Assembly (NCBI RefSeq): GCF_014635665.1
Contig: NZ_BMDG01000013.1
Coordinates: forward strand, 106,847 to 170,846
Direction: 5' to 3'
Length of the DNA: 64,000 nucleotides
DNA from: Isoptericola cucumis
GTDB taxonomy: Bacteria; Actinomycetota; Actinomycetes; Actinomycetales; Cellulomonadaceae
In this document: piece after piece, positions 9,710-17,135 of the stretch
Layout: each line of letters opens with the position of its first letter
How positions within the stretch are numbered: the first letter of the stretch is position 1
Program-made: the position numbers and the translations under genes
Notes under the pieces: generated by a model
What the model saw: the letters and a program-made list of their open reading frames with translations, nothing else
The model's database searches: none
What the model was told of the DNA's origin: nothing

Positions 9710-10144
9710 ATGACCGACACGACCGCCCGCGCGCCCCAGCCGTCCGCCCTGTTCGTCTGCGTGCACAACGCCGGCCGCTCCCAGATGGCGGCGGGATTCC
9801 TGCGCGCCCTGTCGGGCGGGGCGGTCGACGTGCGCTCCGCCGGGTCGATGCCCGCCGACCGGATCAACCCCGTCGCCGTCGAGGCCATGACCGAGGTCGG
9901 CATCGACATCACGGCCGAGCAGCCCAAGGTGCTCACCACCGAGGCCGTGCAGGCGTCGGACGTCGTGATCACCATGGGCTGCGGCGACGCCTGCCCGATC
10001 TTCCCCGGCAAGCGCTACGAGGACTGGGAGCTCGACGACCCGTCGGGCCAGGGTCTGGACGCCGTGCGCCCCATCCGCGACGACATCCGCCGCCGCGTGC
10101 TGGGCCTCCTGGACTCCCTCGGCGTCGAGCCCGCCGCCATCTGA
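9710..10144 (+). CDS. arsC: Arsenate reductase, LMW-PTP fold, stand-alone
   Basis: A 144-residue enzyme that reduces arsenate to arsenite for export by Acr3. The nucleophilic loop is LFVCVHNAGRSQMA with C17 and R23. Further cysteines sit in VITMGCGDACPIFPG, followed by KRYEDWELDDP. It parallels the reductase half of the preceding fusion closely, which suggests duplication or recruitment of two reductases with different partners. The ATG lies 15 bases past the fusion stop, behind a GGAG. The operon ends at the following hairpin. Confidence 0.93.
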   Translation: MTDTTARAPQPSALFVCVHNAGRSQMAAGFLRALSGGAVDVRSAGSMPADRINPVAVEAMTEVGIDITAEQPKVLTTEAVQASDVVITMGCGDACPIFPGKRYEDWELDDPSGQGLDAVRPIRDDIRRRVLGLLDSLGVEPAAI

Positions 10145-10156
10145 CCTCGGCCCCCA

Positions 10157-10224
10157 CCCCTTCGAGAACGCGATCGTGGTCGTCATCTGGGCGGATGACG
10201 TCCACGATCGCGTTCTCGAAGGGG
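10157..10224. terminator. 31-bp hairpin between convergent arsC and FAD oxidoreductase
   Basis: Arms 10157-10187 and 10194-10224 pair over 31 bases with a single mismatch and a six-base loop. It lies between two converging genes, so it probably serves both as a bidirectional terminator. Neither strand has a following T-run. Confidence 0.7.
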
Positions 10225-10236
10225 TTCGACCCTGGT

Positions 10237-11652
10237 TCAGGCCTCGTCGTCGCCGGAGCGGCCGTGGGCGACGCCGGTGCCGAAGCCGACCCCGGCGGGG
10301 GCGCCGACGCCCAGCGTCACCAGCTGCGGCTCGGCCGGCGCGCTCCCGCAGCACGACCCGGCGCCGGGCTCGCCGTCGGCGTCCAGCGCGAGGTCGGTGG
10401 AGCAGACGCCGGTGGCGGGCAGGTTCAGCTCGACGAGGTCGGCCGCGGCCCGGTCGCCGGCCAGCGCAGCCGCCACGGACCGCACCTGCTCGTAGCCCGT
10501 GGCCAGCAGGAAGGTCGGGGCCCGGCCGTAGGACTTCATGCCCACGAGGTAGAAGCCGTCGTCGGGGTGGGCCAGCACGGCCTCGCCGTGCGGGGGCACC
10601 GTGCCGCAGGAGTGCTGGTTCGGGTCGATGAGCGGCGCCAGCGCGCTCGGCGCCTCGACCACCGGGTCGAGGTCGAGGCGCACCTCGCGCAGCATGCCCA
10701 GGTCGGGGCGGAAGCCGGTGGCGTTGACGATCGCGTGCGCGTCGAGGGCGAGGGCCTCGTCCTTGGTGGTGCCGAGCACCTGCACCGACTCCGCGCCCGG
10801 GACGAGCCGGGAGATCGACACCCGGGTGAGCAGGCGCAGGCGCCCGGCGTCCACGGCCTCCTTGAGCCGGGTGCCCAGCAGGCCGCGGGCGGGCAGCTCG
10901 TCGTCCGTGCCGCCGCCGAACAGCCGGCGAGCGGACCCCCCGCGGATCGCCCAGGTGACGGTGGTGCCCGGCGCGCCCTCGGCCAGTTCCACGAGGCTCA
11001 GCAGCGTGTTCGCCGCGGAGTGGCCCATCCCCACGACCAGCGTGTGCCTCCCCGCGAACCGGGCGCGGTCGGCGCCGAGGACGTCGGGCAGCGGGCCGGT
11101 GACGAACGGCGCGGCGTCGGCCTCACCGGCGGCCGGCAGCCCGCTGACGCCCAGCGGGTTCGACGTCGCGTACGTGCCGGAGGCGTCGACGACGGCGCGG
11201 GCGAGGACGTCGGTGACGCGGCCGGCGGCGTCCACCGTCCGCACCCGGTAGCCCTGCCGCTCGCGGCCCAGCGACCGGGTCTTGTCCGCGCCGTCGCGGG
11301 CCACGGCGAGGACGCGGGTGCCGGTGCGCAGGCGGGCGGCGATCGCCGGGGTGGCGGCGAGCGGGGCGAGGTAGCGGGTGACGAGCTCGGCGCCGGTGGG
11401 CAGGGCGTCGGGGTCGGGCGAGGTCCACCCCGTCGGCTCCAGGAGCCGGCGGGCCGCGGCGTCGACGTCGTAGCGCCACGGCGAGAACAGCCGCACGTGC
11501 CCCCACGACGCGATCGCCGCACCGGCCTGCGCGCCGGCCTCCAGGACCAGGGGCTCCAGGCCCCGCTCCAGCAGGTGGGCGGCGGCGGCCAGGCCCACGG
11601 GCCCTGCGCCGATCACGACCACCGGAAGCTCGTCCCGCACCGTGGTGACCAT
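10237..11652 (-). CDS. FAD/NAD(P)-dependent oxidoreductase of the ars locus (ArsO-like)
   Basis: A 471-residue flavoprotein with an N-terminal FAD fold VVVIGAGPVGLAAAAHLL, an NADP fold LVVGMGHSAANTLLSL near residue 205, and a late motif GFYLVGMKSYGRAPTFLLATG. This is the layout of flavin monooxygenases and thioredoxin-reductase-like proteins often found in ars clusters. The last ~70 residues carry cysteines in TGVCSTDLAL and GAGSCCGSAP, which could bind As(III) or a metal. The strong AAGGAG site supports ATG 11652. It is divergent from arsR across a shared operator. The exact substrate is unknown; ArsO-like naming is inference. Confidence 0.78.
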   Translation of the reverse strand: MVTTVRDELPVVVIGAGPVGLAAAAHLLERGLEPLVLEAGAQAGAAIASWGHVRLFSPWRYDVDAAARRLLEPTGWTSPDPDALPTGAELVTRYLAPLAATPAIAARLRTGTRVLAVARDGADKTRSLGRERQGYRVRTVDAAGRVTDVLARAVVDASGTYATSNPLGVSGLPAAGEADAAPFVTGPLPDVLGADRARFAGRHTLVVGMGHSAANTLLSLVELAEGAPGTTVTWAIRGGSARRLFGGGTDDELPARGLLGTRLKEAVDAGRLRLLTRVSISRLVPGAESVQVLGTTKDEALALDAHAIVNATGFRPDLGMLREVRLDLDPVVEAPSALAPLIDPNQHSCGTVPPHGEAVLAHPDDGFYLVGMKSYGRAPTFLLATGYEQVRSVAAALAGDRAAADLVELNLPATGVCSTDLALDADGEPGAGSCCGSAPAEPQLVTLGVGAPAGVGFGTGVAHGRSGDDEA

Positions 11653-11676
11653 CTCGCACTCCTTCGTGTCCACGAA

Positions 11677-11731
11677 GCATCGAAGAACGTCGATGCCTGA
11701 CAGTCGACAACGTATCCATATTCTTCGATGC
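11677..11731. promoter_or_regulatory. Divergent promoter and operator palindromes for arsR and the FAD oxidoreductase
   Basis: GCATCGAAGAA at 11677-11687 is repeated inverted as TTCTTCGATGC at 11721-11731. Inside the left copy, GCATCGA-N6-TCGATGC (11677-11696) is itself an inverted repeat. A CTGACA (11697-11702) and TATTCT (11719-11724) pair with 16-base spacing is a plausible rightward promoter, overlapped by the operators. The sequence differs from the acr3 operator. Confidence 0.6.
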
Positions 11732-11748
11732 GTGGCAAGATGGCCCGC

Positions 11749-12150
11749 ATGACCACGACCGACCTGCCGCTGCTCGCCCCGGCCGCCGCCGTCGGCGGCG
11801 CCGGCTGCTGCGGCCCCGTGGTCGCGCCCGTCGACGCGGCCGACGCCCGCGACCTCGCGCGCACGTTCAAGGCGCTGGGCGACCCGACGCGCGTGCAGCT
11901 CCTGTCGATCGTCGCCGCGGCGGGCGGCGGAGAGGCGTGCGTCTGCGACCTCACCGAGCCGGTCGGGCTCGCGCAGCCGACGGTGAGCCACCACCTCAAG
12001 ATCCTCGTCGACGCCGGGCTGCTGGTCCGCGAGCAGCGCGGCCGCTGGGCCTACTACTCGCTCGTGCCCGGGGCGCTCGGCGCGACCGCCGCCGGGCTCG
12101 TGGGGCTCGCCGGCGACCGGGCGGCGGACGGGCGGACCCCCGCCCGATAG
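11749..12150 (+). CDS. arsR: ArsR-family As(III)-responsive repressor
   Basis: A 133-residue winged-helix repressor that releases DNA when arsenite binds its thiols. The core is TFKALGDPTRVQLLS, the recognition helix is AQPTVSHHLKIL, and a wing reads RGRWAYYSLVPG. Candidate inducer cysteines are C64 and C66 in EACVCDL, plus an unusual N-terminal GCCGP pair at C20-C21. ATG 11749 gives the usual family length; ATG 11740 three codons earlier is equally possible. It is divergent from the FAD oxidoreductase and probably autoregulates through the palindromes between them. Confidence 0.9.
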   Translation: MTTTDLPLLAPAAAVGGAGCCGPVVAPVDAADARDLARTFKALGDPTRVQLLSIVAAAGGGEACVCDLTEPVGLAQPTVSHHLKILVDAGLLVREQRGRWAYYSLVPGALGATAAGLVGLAGDRAADGRTPAR

Positions 12151-12153
12151 CGT
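12148..12153 (+). promoter_or_regulatory. -10 box of ppx (leaderless)
   Basis: TAGCGT ends six bases before the ATG at 12160. It overlaps the end of arsR, so ppx can be transcribed independently of the ars operon. Confidence 0.45.
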
Positions 12154-12159
12154 GTGTCG

Positions 12160-13086
12160 ATGCGGCTCGGCGTGATCGACATCGGCTCCAACACCGTCCA
12201 CCTCCTCGTCATGGAGGCGCGCGCCGCCGCGCGGCCCGTGCCGCAGGTGTCGCAGCGCTCCGTGGTGCGCCTCATGCGCTACCTCGAGCCGGACGGCTCG
12301 ATCTCCGACGAGGGCGTCGCCGCGCTCACCGAGGCCGTCGGGACGGCGGCCGACCTGGGCCGGGCCCACGGCACCGACGAGACGCTGGCGCTCGCGACCT
12401 CCGCCCTGCGCGAGGCGACCAACGGCCCGCAGGTGCTGGCGGCGCTCGCCGAGCGGGCCGGGGTGCCGATCGAGGTGCTCGCCGGCGACGACGAGGCCAG
12501 GCTGACGTTCCTCGCCGCGCGCCGCTGGTACGGCTGGGGCGCCGGCCGCCTGCTCCTGCTCGACATCGGCGGCGGCTCGCTGGAGCTCGCGACCGGCGTC
12601 GACGAGGACCCGGACGCCGCGGTGTCGCTCCCGCTCGGCGCCGGCCGCACCACGCGGGCGTTCCTCTTCGAGTCCGACCCGCCGGCCCCCGAGTCCGTCG
12701 ACCGGCTCCGCGCGCACGTGCGCGCGGTCGTGGCGGGTGCCGTCGGGCCGCTGCGGGCCGCGCCGTCGCCCGACCACGTCGTCGCGACCTCCAAGACGTT
12801 CCGCTCGTTGGCGCGGCTCGCCGGCATGCCGCGCGACGTGCTCGGCCCCACGGGCCGGTGGCGCATGCGCCGCGAGCACCTGGACGACTGGGTGCCGCGG
12901 CTGGCGCGGCTGTCGTCCGTGGACCGCACCGTGCTGCCCGGCATCGGGCCCGGCCGTGCGCTGCAGATCGTCGCGGGCGGCGTCGTCGCCCAGGAGGCGA
13001 TGCGCGCCCTCGACGTCGACGAGGTCGAGATCTGCCCGTGGGCGCTGCGGGAGGGCGCCATCCTGCAGCGCCTCGACCACATGTGA
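12160..13086 (+). CDS. ppx: Exopolyphosphatase / pppGpp phosphohydrolase (Ppx/GppA)
   Basis: A 308-residue member of the Ppx/GppA branch of the sugar kinase/Hsp70 fold, which hydrolyses polyphosphate or pppGpp. The N-terminal phosphate loop is GVIDIGSNTVHLLV, followed by LALATSALREATN. The second loop is LLLLDIGGGSLELATG, and the C-terminal half carries TSKTFRSLARLAG. Length matches the short actinobacterial Ppx without the HD-like C-terminal extension. I chose ATG 12160 over GTG 12154 because of the leaderless -10 spacing and the conserved RLGVIDIGSN beginning. Confidence 0.88.
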   Translation: MRLGVIDIGSNTVHLLVMEARAAARPVPQVSQRSVVRLMRYLEPDGSISDEGVAALTEAVGTAADLGRAHGTDETLALATSALREATNGPQVLAALAERAGVPIEVLAGDDEARLTFLAARRWYGWGAGRLLLLDIGGGSLELATGVDEDPDAAVSLPLGAGRTTRAFLFESDPPAPESVDRLRAHVRAVVAGAVGPLRAAPSPDHVVATSKTFRSLARLAGMPRDVLGPTGRWRMRREHLDDWVPRLARLSSVDRTVLPGIGPGRALQIVAGGVVAQEAMRALDVDEVEICPWALREGAILQRLDHM

Positions 13087-13135
13087 CGGTCCGCGGCGAC
13101 GAACCGCCGGACACCCGGTCCGCCGGCCTGTCAGG

Positions 13136-13426
13136 TCAGTACGGCCGGTCGGCGGGGCGAGGCGCTCGCAACCAGGCGGCCCCGCGCGTGGAGACGAGCG
13201 TCCCGTCCGGTCGCTCGACGACGACGAGCAGCACCGCGTCGCACCCGTCGCACCGCACGATCGCGCCCATCGCGCTGACGTGTGCCCGGGCCCGTGCGAC
13301 GACGTCGGTGCGCCCACAGGTGGCGCAGCGGACCAAGGCGAGCGTCGTCTCGAAGGCGAAGGCCTCGCCGAGGAGTCCGGCGACGGCGTTGCCGTCGAGC
13401 GGGGCGTCGTGCGCGGGACGGTCCAT
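13136..13426 (-). CDS. DUF6510 zinc-ribbon small protein
   Basis: A 96-residue protein starting with a DGNAVAGLLGEAF segment, followed by two CxxC knuckles, CATCG and CDGC, about 27 residues apart. This is a probable zinc ribbon. The pattern matches the DUF6510 family, which accompanies ferredoxin-reductase-like proteins and sulfite-oxidase-like molybdoenzymes in actinomycetes. Its ATG overlaps the reductase stop by one base (TGATG), so the three genes are one operon. Function is unknown; an electron-transfer or assembly role for the neighbouring enzymes is inference. Confidence 0.8.
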   Translation of the reverse strand: MDRPAHDAPLDGNAVAGLLGEAFAFETTLALVRCATCGRTDVVARARAHVSAMGAIVRCDGCDAVLLVVVERPDGTLVSTRGAAWLRAPRPADRPY

Positions 13427-14154
13427 CAGGCACCTCCGAAGCGTTCGGTGCGCACCCGGTCCGGCGCGTGGCCGAGTCCGGTGAGCAGGGCCGCGGCCGC
13501 CTCGACGAAGCCGGTCGGGCCGCAGACGAAGACGTCGGGCCCGTCGGCCGCGGTGAACCCGGGTGCGGCCAGGTCGTCGTCGGCCACCCTGCGCGGGCGG
13601 GTCGGCCACCCCGGCGGCGACTCGCGGGAGAACACCCAGTGCACCTCGACGCCGGGCGTGGGCTCGTCGATCTCCTCGCGGCCGATCGCGTCCGCGGGGC
13701 CGCGCACGGAGCAGACGAGCCGGAAGGGGGCGCGGCTCGACGACGCCCGCCGGGCCCGCAGCATCGCCAGCAGCGGCACGACCCCGGAGCCGCCGGCCAC
13801 CAGGAGCACGGGCCCGGGGTCGCCGGGGCGCCAGACGAAGTAGCCGCCGAGCGGGCCGCGCACCTCCATCAGGTCCCCGGGACGTGCCACGTCCACGAGG
13901 TACGGCGACACCTCGCCGTCCGGCACCCGGTCCACGACGAGGTCGGCGCGCTCCGCCTGTCCGGTGGCGGCCAGGGAGTAGGCGCGCGTGGCCTGGTAGC
14001 CGTCCGGGGCGGTGAGGCGCACGTCCAGGTGCTGCCCGGGCGACGACGCCTCGAGCCCCGGGACCGAGAGCGTGAGCTCGCGTGCCGAGCGCGTCAGGGG
14101 GCGTGCCCCGACGACGGTCGCGACGTGCCAGCCGCCGGTCGCCCCGGCCGTCAC
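13426..14154 (-). CDS. FAD-binding oxidoreductase (ferredoxin-NADP reductase type)
   Basis: A 242-residue FNR-fold reductase. The FAD-binding barrel has RAYSLAATG, the phosphate-contacting RGPLGGYFVW, and an NAD(P) domain with VLLVAGGSGVVPLLAMLRAR and the C-terminal VFVCGPTGFVEAAA. No ferredoxin cysteine set is present, so it passes electrons to another protein. The likely partner is the molybdopterin protein encoded immediately upstream, whose stop overlaps this GTG start (GTGA). DUF6510 follows. The combination resembles YedY/MsrP-like redox pairs, but the physiological substrate is unknown. Confidence 0.85.
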   Translation of the reverse strand: MTAGATGGWHVATVVGARPLTRSARELTLSVPGLEASSPGQHLDVRLTAPDGYQATRAYSLAATGQAERADLVVDRVPDGEVSPYLVDVARPGDLMEVRGPLGGYFVWRPGDPGPVLLVAGGSGVVPLLAMLRARRASSSRAPFRLVCSVRGPADAIGREEIDEPTPGVEVHWVFSRESPPGWPTRPRRVADDDLAAPGFTAADGPDVFVCGPTGFVEAAAALLTGLGHAPDRVRTERFGGA

Positions 14155-14744
14155 GAGTACCGCTGCTCGAGCCAGGGGTCGCCGTAGGCGTGGTAACCGT
14201 TGCTCTCCCAGAACCCCGGCTGGTCGTCGTCCTCCATGACGAGGCCGCGCAACCACTTCGCGCTCTTCCAGAAGTACAGGTGCGGCACCAGCAGCCGGGC
14301 CGGGCCGCCGTGCACCGGCTCCAGCGGCTCGCCCTCGAACTCGTAGGCCACCCACGACTGCCCGTCGAGCAGGTCCTGGAGCGGGACGTTGGTGGTGTAG
14401 CCGCCGTAGGAGTGCGCCATGACGAAGTCGGCGCTCGTCTCCACGTCGGCGAAGAGGGTGTCCAGCGAGACGCCGCGCCACGTCGTCCCGAGCTTCGACC
14501 AGTGCGTGACGCAGTGGATGTCGGTCGTGACGTCCTCGGCAGGCAGGGACATCAGCTCGTCCCACGACCACCGGTGCGCCGCGCCCGTCTCGGTGTGCAC
14601 CGCCAGCTGCCAGTGCGCCTCGTCGACGGACGGCGTCGGGCCCGTCGACAGCACGGGGAAGTCCTGCGTGACGAACTGGCCCGGCGGCACGTCGTCACCC
14701 GGGTCGTCGCGACGCCCTCCGAACCCCCGCGTCACGATGCTCAT
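14151..14744 (-). CDS. Molybdopterin-dependent oxidoreductase, sulfite-oxidase fold, cytosolic
   Basis: A 197-residue single-domain molybdopterin enzyme. The predicted Mo-ligating cysteine is in DIHCVTHWSKLGTTWRGV, followed by FVMAHSYGGYTTNVPL, PARLLVPHLYFWKSAKWLRG and a C-terminal GFWESNGYHAYGDPW. All of these are characteristic of the sulfite oxidase/YedY fold. There is no Tat signal or dimerisation domain, so it should act in the cytosol. The ATG has a GGGAGG ribosome site. It leads the leftward triad with the FAD reductase and DUF6510. The substrate cannot be read from sequence. Confidence 0.88.
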   Translation of the reverse strand: MSIVTRGFGGRRDDPGDDVPPGQFVTQDFPVLSTGPTPSVDEAHWQLAVHTETGAAHRWSWDELMSLPAEDVTTDIHCVTHWSKLGTTWRGVSLDTLFADVETSADFVMAHSYGGYTTNVPLQDLLDGQSWVAYEFEGEPLEPVHGGPARLLVPHLYFWKSAKWLRGLVMEDDDQPGFWESNGYHAYGDPWLEQRYS

Positions 14745-14828
14745 GGCAGGCCTCCCGATGGGTGCTCCGTGTCGGCCCCACGATCAGAGCAGACCCGCCG
14801 TGGCCTCGCCAGCGGGGACCGACGGGCT

Positions 14829-14848
14829 CGGCCCGCAGGGGCGGGCCG
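14829..14848 (-). terminator. Short hairpin after the CoA-transferase
   Basis: CGGCCCGC (14829-14836) pairs with GCGGGCCG (14841-14848) over a four-base loop, directly past the CoA-transferase stop and ahead of the molybdoenzyme start. It has no T-run. Confidence 0.45.
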
Positions 14849-14849
14849 G

Positions 14850-16247
14850 TCACCAGGTGGCGTGGTCCGTGCCCCAGGGGCGGGCGGGGGAGCGGTGGTC
14901 GTCGGCTCCCGGCAGCGCGGGCCGGGCGGTCGTGACGCGCGGCCGGTGGCCGTGGCTCACCGTCGCGGACGACGACGGAGCGGCGGCCGGCGGGTGCGCG
15001 TGGTCGCGGGGCCCGGCGTCGAGCAGCCAGGCCCCGGTGCGCGCGAGGGCCGCGTCCACGTCGCGGCCGCTGCCGTCGGCCGCCCGCGCGGCGAGCGCGT
15101 CGACGACGCCGGCGGCGAGCAGGTACCCGGTCGCGTGGTCGAGCGCCTGCGCGGGCAGCGCCCCGGGGGTGGTGCCGTCCGGCGACTCGACGAGCGCGAC
15201 GCCCGACGCCGCCTGCACGATCGAGTCGAAGCCGCGCCGGTGGGCCCACGGGCCCGCGTCGCCCCACGCGCTGACCCGGGCGCGGACGACGCCCGGCGGC
15301 GGGCGCAGCCCGAAGCGGTCGAGGGCGCCGGGGCGGTAGCCGGTGACGAGCACGTCGGCCTCGTCCAGCAGCGCCTGGGCGCGGTCGAGGTCGCCGGCGT
15401 CGTGCAGGTCGAGCAGCGTGCTGTGCTTGCCCTGGCCGGTGTCGAGGTGCTGCCAGCGGATCTCGGCCGGCACCGGCGGGTCGACGCGCAGCACGTCGGC
15501 GCCGAGCTGGGCGAGGGCCCGCGTCGCGACGGGGCCCGCGATGACGCGCGTGAGGTCGAGCACCCGCACCCCCGCGAGCGGGGCCGGGCCCCCGCGTGTT
15601 CCGGAGCGGCGCCCGCCCGCCTCCGGTTCCCCGCCGATGGCCGCCGCCGGGCGGGCGACGCCGTCGGCGCGCCGTGCGGCACGGACCAGGGGGTGCGCGC
15701 GGGCGGCCGTCCCGGGCGCGGAGGCGCGCCACTCGTCCTCGTCGCGCACCCGGACCGCGATCGCGCCCGCGGCCGCGGCGTCGTCCTCGAGGGCCGCCGC
15801 GTCGGCGTCGGCGAGCCGCGCCGCCAGGTCCTCGCGGCCGGTGCCGTCGGGCAGGCCCAGCAGGTGCAGCAGCCGGGAGCGGTGGTGCGGGTAGTTGGCG
15901 TGGGTGCGGACCCAGCCGTCGGCGGTGCGGAAGAACCCGGACAGCGGCGCGAACCCCTCGACGGGCCGGCCGTCCAGGCGCAGCAGCCGGTCGGAGCCGA
16001 ACGATGCCGCGACGCGGGCCGGGTCCGGGCCGCGCTCGGTGAGCGGGCCCGTCGCGCCCGCGCGGGCCGCGGCGGCGCACAGCGCCGCGACCGCGCCGAG
16101 CGCGAGATCGAGGACGGGGAGCGTGGCGGCGAGCCACGCGTCGCGGGCGCCGTCGGGCACGGGCGGCTCGGAGGGCGCCGCCGGCGCGGGGGCGTCCTCG
16201 CCGAGGCCCGTCTCGTACTCCGCCACCAGGCGGCGCCACGGTTCCAT
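14850..16247 (-). CDS. CoA-transferase family III (CaiB/BaiF-like), two-part
   Basis: A 465-residue protein. The second half carries the family entry motif GVRVLDLTRVIAGPVATRAL (about residue 225), VLVTGYRPGALDRFGL, SAWGDAGPWAHRRGFDS and ALDHATGYLLAAG, which includes the aspartate expected to form the acyl intermediate. The first half looks like a degenerate relative (SGFFRTADGWVRTHANYPHHR), an arrangement common to a group of actinobacterial homologues. The last ~60 residues are low-complexity. The acyl substrate is unknown. ATG 16247 is supported by a leaderless -10 box. It is divergent from the GntR operon. Confidence 0.8.
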   Translation of the reverse strand: MEPWRRLVAEYETGLGEDAPAPAAPSEPPVPDGARDAWLAATLPVLDLALGAVAALCAAAARAGATGPLTERGPDPARVAASFGSDRLLRLDGRPVEGFAPLSGFFRTADGWVRTHANYPHHRSRLLHLLGLPDGTGREDLAARLADADAAALEDDAAAAGAIAVRVRDEDEWRASAPGTAARAHPLVRAARRADGVARPAAAIGGEPEAGGRRSGTRGGPAPLAGVRVLDLTRVIAGPVATRALAQLGADVLRVDPPVPAEIRWQHLDTGQGKHSTLLDLHDAGDLDRAQALLDEADVLVTGYRPGALDRFGLRPPPGVVRARVSAWGDAGPWAHRRGFDSIVQAASGVALVESPDGTTPGALPAQALDHATGYLLAAGVVDALAARAADGSGRDVDAALARTGAWLLDAGPRDHAHPPAAAPSSSATVSHGHRPRVTTARPALPGADDHRSPARPWGTDHATW

Positions 16248-16253
16248 GTCCCG

Positions 16254-16259
16254 ACGCTA
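16254..16259 (-). promoter_or_regulatory. -10 box of the CoA-transferase gene (leaderless)
   Basis: TAGCGT on the minus strand ends six bases before ATG 16247. Confidence 0.45.
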
Positions 16260-16366
16260 CGCCGTCCTGCGCGACGGATCTGCGGACGGACCGGTGGTCC
16301 ATCTTCGCCGGTCAGCGTGAGGATCGCCGCGTGGCAGGGCCCTCCTGGGGCCGCCATTTCTAGTCC

Positions 16367-16382
16367 AGTGGTCTTGAACTGT
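16367..16382 (+). promoter_or_regulatory. DasR-like GntR operator upstream of the amino-sugar operon
   Basis: AGTGGTCTTGAACTGT matches the left half of the Streptomyces DasR site (AGTGGTCTAGACCACT) exactly and the right half partly. A further TAGTCC just upstream extends the resemblance. It lies 19-34 bases before the GntR ATG, where bound repressor would block the operon promoter. The match is by eye. Confidence 0.5.
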
Positions 16383-16400
16383 GGCCGAGTCTGTGTGTCA

Positions 16401-17135
16401 ATGGGGCCCGTGACGAAGTACCACGGGGTGCGCGAGCAGCTCCTCGACCGCCTCGAGGTGATGGCCGCCGGCGAGCAGCTCCCCCCGGAGCGCGAGCTCT
16501 CCCAGTCGCTGGGGGTCTCCCGGATGACGCTGCGGCGCGCGATCGACGACCTGGTCGCGCGCGGCGCCGTGCGCCGGCGCCCCGGGTCCGGCGTCTTCGC
16601 CCTCAGCCCCAAGCTCGACCCGGGGCTCGTCGCGTCGTCGTTCACGGCCGACATGCGCGCCCGCGGGCTGCGGCCCGGCGGCCGCACGCTCGCCTTCGAG
16701 CGCCGCAGCGCCGGCGCGCGGGTCGGCCGCCGGCTGCGGGTGTCACCCACCGACCGTGTCGTGCGGGTGACGCGCCTGCGGCTCGCCGACGGCGAGCCGA
16801 TGGCCATCGAGGAGCTGCACGTCCCGGACGCCCTGGTGCCGGGCCTCGAGGCCGCCGACCTGCAGGACGCCTCCTTCTACGACCTGCTGCGCTCGCGGTA
16901 CGGCGTGCGCGTCGTGCGCGGCGTGCAGACCATCGAACCGACCGTCCTCGACGAGGACGAGGCCCGCGCCCTCGACGTGCCCGCGCACTCGCCCGCCCTG
17001 CAGTTCGAGCGCACCTCGTGGGGCGCGCGCGACGGCGAGGACGTCGGCGTCGTCGAGTTCGTGCGCTCCGTCTACCGCGGCGACCGCTATCAGATCCGCA
17101 CCGAGCTGACCGTGCCGGCCGAGGGAGCACCATGA
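16401..17135 (+). CDS. GntR-family regulator with UTRA ligand domain (HutC/DasR group)
   Basis: A 244-residue repressor. The N-terminal winged helix runs from VREQLLDRLEVMAAGEQLPP through SRMTLRRAIDDLVARGAVRR to PGSGVFAL. The C-terminal UTRA domain (about 85-235) senses a small ligand and has VVRVTRLRLADGEPMAIEEL and FYDLLRSRYGVRVVRG. DasR, of the same group, responds to glucosamine-6-phosphate or GlcNAc-6-phosphate. Downstream genes make GlcNAc-6-phosphate, so a similar ligand is likely here. ATG 16401 is used; GTG 16410 is possible. The stop overlaps the kinase start (ATGA), giving autoregulated coupled expression. Confidence 0.87.
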   Translation: MGPVTKYHGVREQLLDRLEVMAAGEQLPPERELSQSLGVSRMTLRRAIDDLVARGAVRRRPGSGVFALSPKLDPGLVASSFTADMRARGLRPGGRTLAFERRSAGARVGRRLRVSPTDRVVRVTRLRLADGEPMAIEELHVPDALVPGLEAADLQDASFYDLLRSRYGVRVVRGVQTIEPTVLDEDEARALDVPAHSPALQFERTSWGARDGEDVGVVEFVRSVYRGDRYQIRTELTVPAEGAP

